A stretch of DNA of 7,887 bases, taken from NCBI GenBank assembly GCA_005790965.1, contig SXTL01000036.1, positions 1-7,887 of the forward strand, given 5' to 3'. The stretch is from Burkholderiales bacterium (GTDB lineage: Bacteria; Pseudomonadota; Gammaproteobacteria; Burkholderiales; Thiobacillaceae). Position 1 is the stretch's first letter; each line of letters begins with the position of its first letter. Shown here one piece after another: positions 7,105-7,887 of this stretch. The notes under the pieces were generated by a model. It did not search any database. It saw only the letters and a program-made list of their open reading frames with translations, and was not told the origin of the DNA. The translations under genes were made by a program, and so were the position numbers.

Positions 7105-7305
7105 TCAAAAAATCTCAGGCCCAAAGCGCTTGTATAACTCGCCAAGATGTTGGACCGACATACGAAACTGACTTCGCGCCTTTACCGATGATTTGGACGT
7201 ACTGGCATTCATTACTTTTGAACCGGGGTCAAAAATGACCAACCCCGCATGCATTGCGGACAGATAGCGATTGAAGTCGGTTCCTTCACCAAGCAAGGCT
7301 TGCTA
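7105..7305 (-). pseudogene. C-terminal remnant of an unidentified gene, possibly nuclease-related
   Basis: The frame is open from just after a TAG at 7305-7303 to TGA at 7107-7105. The longest product, from TTG at 7296, has 63 residues. No start has a ribosome site: the TTG is poor, and the first ATG falls at residue 15. The protein looks genuine rather than random, with A-G-L-V-I-F-D-P-G-S-K (17-27), K-A-R-S-Q-F-R-M-S (39-47) and L-G-E-L-Y-K-R-F (51-58). The order D-P-G-x-K, then R-S-Q-F-R, then L-Y recalls C-terminal ends of some MvaI/BcnI-type restriction enzymes, but this is from memory only and weak. It begins 13 bases after the upstream - strand gene. I infer a gene whose 5' part was lost; a real small gene is the alternative. 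Confidence 0.4.
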
Positions 7306-7309
7306 CAGA

Positions 7310-7690
7310 TTAGTCTGAAGAGGCCGCTGCAATTATTCGCTCCAATACCGTTGTCTGGCGTCGTAAGCCAATTGTTGTCAGCGTTGTCATTCGGTGTGGG
7401 ATGCGGAATTCGACAGGAATCCAGTTATGCGGTTTCCGAGTGATTAGATGGCAAACGCGATTTACATGATGGTAGCCGGTAGCAATCCATTGATCCGGAC
7501 CCTCTCCGTCGTCGACAACCGTCCATAGATATTCAGGCTCAATTTTGCGAACAATTTCAAGATCCCTTCCGAAGGTCTCAAGGCCAATGCCGCCCCAAAC
7601 ATTGAAATGCGCCTCTGGATGGCGATAGGGCTCGAAATACTCGTAAAACGTGTCTTCGTGAAGGGCGCGCGGAGTTATCAAGGCGCCCAT
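7310..7690 (-). CDS. Conserved-looking hypothetical protein, 126 residues
   Basis: I do not recognise this protein. It is soluble by composition, with no signal peptide or membrane helix. Residues 12-90 are rich in aromatic residues and His: F-Y-E-Y-F-E-P-Y-R-H-P-E-A-H-F (15-29), N-V-W-G-G-I-G-L-E-T-F-G (30-41), Y-L-W-T-V-V-D-D (54-61), G-P-D-Q-W-I (64-69) and G-Y-H-H-V-N-R-V (72-79). This density of Trp, Gly and His suggests a compact conserved domain. After about residue 95 the sequence becomes Thr and Arg-rich and less protein-like, so the tail may be altered. Its ATG overlaps the stop of the upstream gene by one base (TAATG), with no strong ribosome site, so translation is probably coupled to it. 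The partner is a probable HNH nuclease, which makes a restriction or defence role possible but unproven. Confidence 0.65.
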   Translation of the reverse strand: MGALITPRALHEDTFYEYFEPYRHPEAHFNVWGGIGLETFGRDLEIVRKIEPEYLWTVVDDGEGPDQWIATGYHHVNRVCHLITRKPHNWIPVEFRIPHRMTTLTTIGLRRQTTVLERIIAAASSD

Positions 7691-7887
7691 TACTTACCGA
7701 TCCGCTTGTTATCTGTGAACTCCTCTGTCCGATGGCGGGCGACGAAAGCAACGTCGGGCGCAAACCTTTCCGGCAGTTCGATGGGACGTCCGTTCAGCGG
7801 AAGAATTACGCCCTTGATGAATGTATCTTCGCTGCGCAGCAATTCGTTGGAAACAAGCACCCGGAAATCGTCCGACAAAGCAATCAA
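7690..7887 (-). CDS. Probable HNH_2-type restriction endonuclease, C-terminal tail (partial)
   Basis: The frame is open across the right edge, so the gene starts outside the window; the last 66 codons including the stop are visible. The tail reads L-I-A-L-S-D-D-F-R-V-L-V-S-N-E-L, then L-N-G-R-P-I-E-L-P-E-R, then F-V-A-R-H-R-T-E-E-F. This order (a buried strand ending in V-S, then an x-G-x-P-I/L-x-L-P block, then a helix with H-R-x-x-x-F) is what I know from the C-terminal ends of HNH_2 (PF13391) putative restriction endonucleases, where it follows the nuclease core. The catalytic His-Asn-His residues would lie outside the window and cannot be checked. The stop TAA (7692-7690) overlaps the next gene's ATG by one base. 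The family call is from remembered pattern; the reading frame itself is well supported. Confidence 0.6.
   Translation of the reverse strand: MIALSDDFRVLVSNELLRSEDTFIKGVILPLNGRPIELPERFAPDVAFVARHRTEEFTDNKRIGK

Noticed and set aside
7224..7247. Inverted repeat CGGGGT / ACCCCG with an inner GGTCA / TGACC pair
   Set aside because: Short, the inner and outer pairings compete, it lies inside a reading frame and no T-run follows. It could be an operator or an element end but nothing supports that.
7249..7443. 64-residue + strand frame after galU
   Set aside because: It opposes the - strand frames, has no ribosome site and shows no motif; the - strand frames there have better start-stop coupling and protein-like content.

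Overview
The window looks like a chromosomal housekeeping block from a Gram-negative proteobacterium, with the edge of an accessory region at its right end. Genes for Kdo synthesis (kdsA), FtsB and ZipA require an outer membrane and a proteobacterial divisome. The order pyrG-kdsA-eno-ftsB, and a zipA-ligA pair with a long, diverged ZipA, best fit a betaproteobacterium. This placement is inferred from gene order and protein style, not from a search; a related gamma or acidithiobacillial lineage is not excluded.

Bases 1-7045 hold seven genes, all on the + strand and tightly packed: the 3' end of pyrG, then kdsA, eno, ftsB, zipA, ligA and galU. pyrG/kdsA and ligA/galU each overlap by 4 bases (ATGA). 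The other gaps are 28, 30, 51 and 11 bases. I see no convincing promoter or terminator inside the block, so it probably forms one transcript or a few overlapping ones. The products serve nucleotide supply (CTP synthase), LPS core synthesis (Kdo-8-phosphate synthase), glycolysis (enolase), septum assembly (FtsB, ZipA), DNA ligation (LigA) and sugar-nucleotide supply for envelope glycans (GalU). Growth, envelope and division genes are thus read together. KdsA carries the four metal ligands of the metal-dependent class. ZipA seems to contain two successive ZipA-like halves in its cytoplasmic part, the most interesting point in the core block.

Bases 7046-7887 differ. Three reading frames run on the - strand, convergent with galU, in sequence of lower G+C (hand count 121 of 240 at 7201-7440, against 74 of 120 in two ligA samples). 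In transcription order they are the C-terminal tail of a probable HNH_2-type restriction endonuclease (running off the right edge), a 126-residue protein of unknown function coupled to it by a TAATG junction, and a 63-residue fragment with no credible start that looks like the C-terminus of a lost gene. I read this as the worn border of a restriction or defence island inserted after galU. I see no transposase, integrase, tRNA, rRNA, CRISPR array or attachment site.
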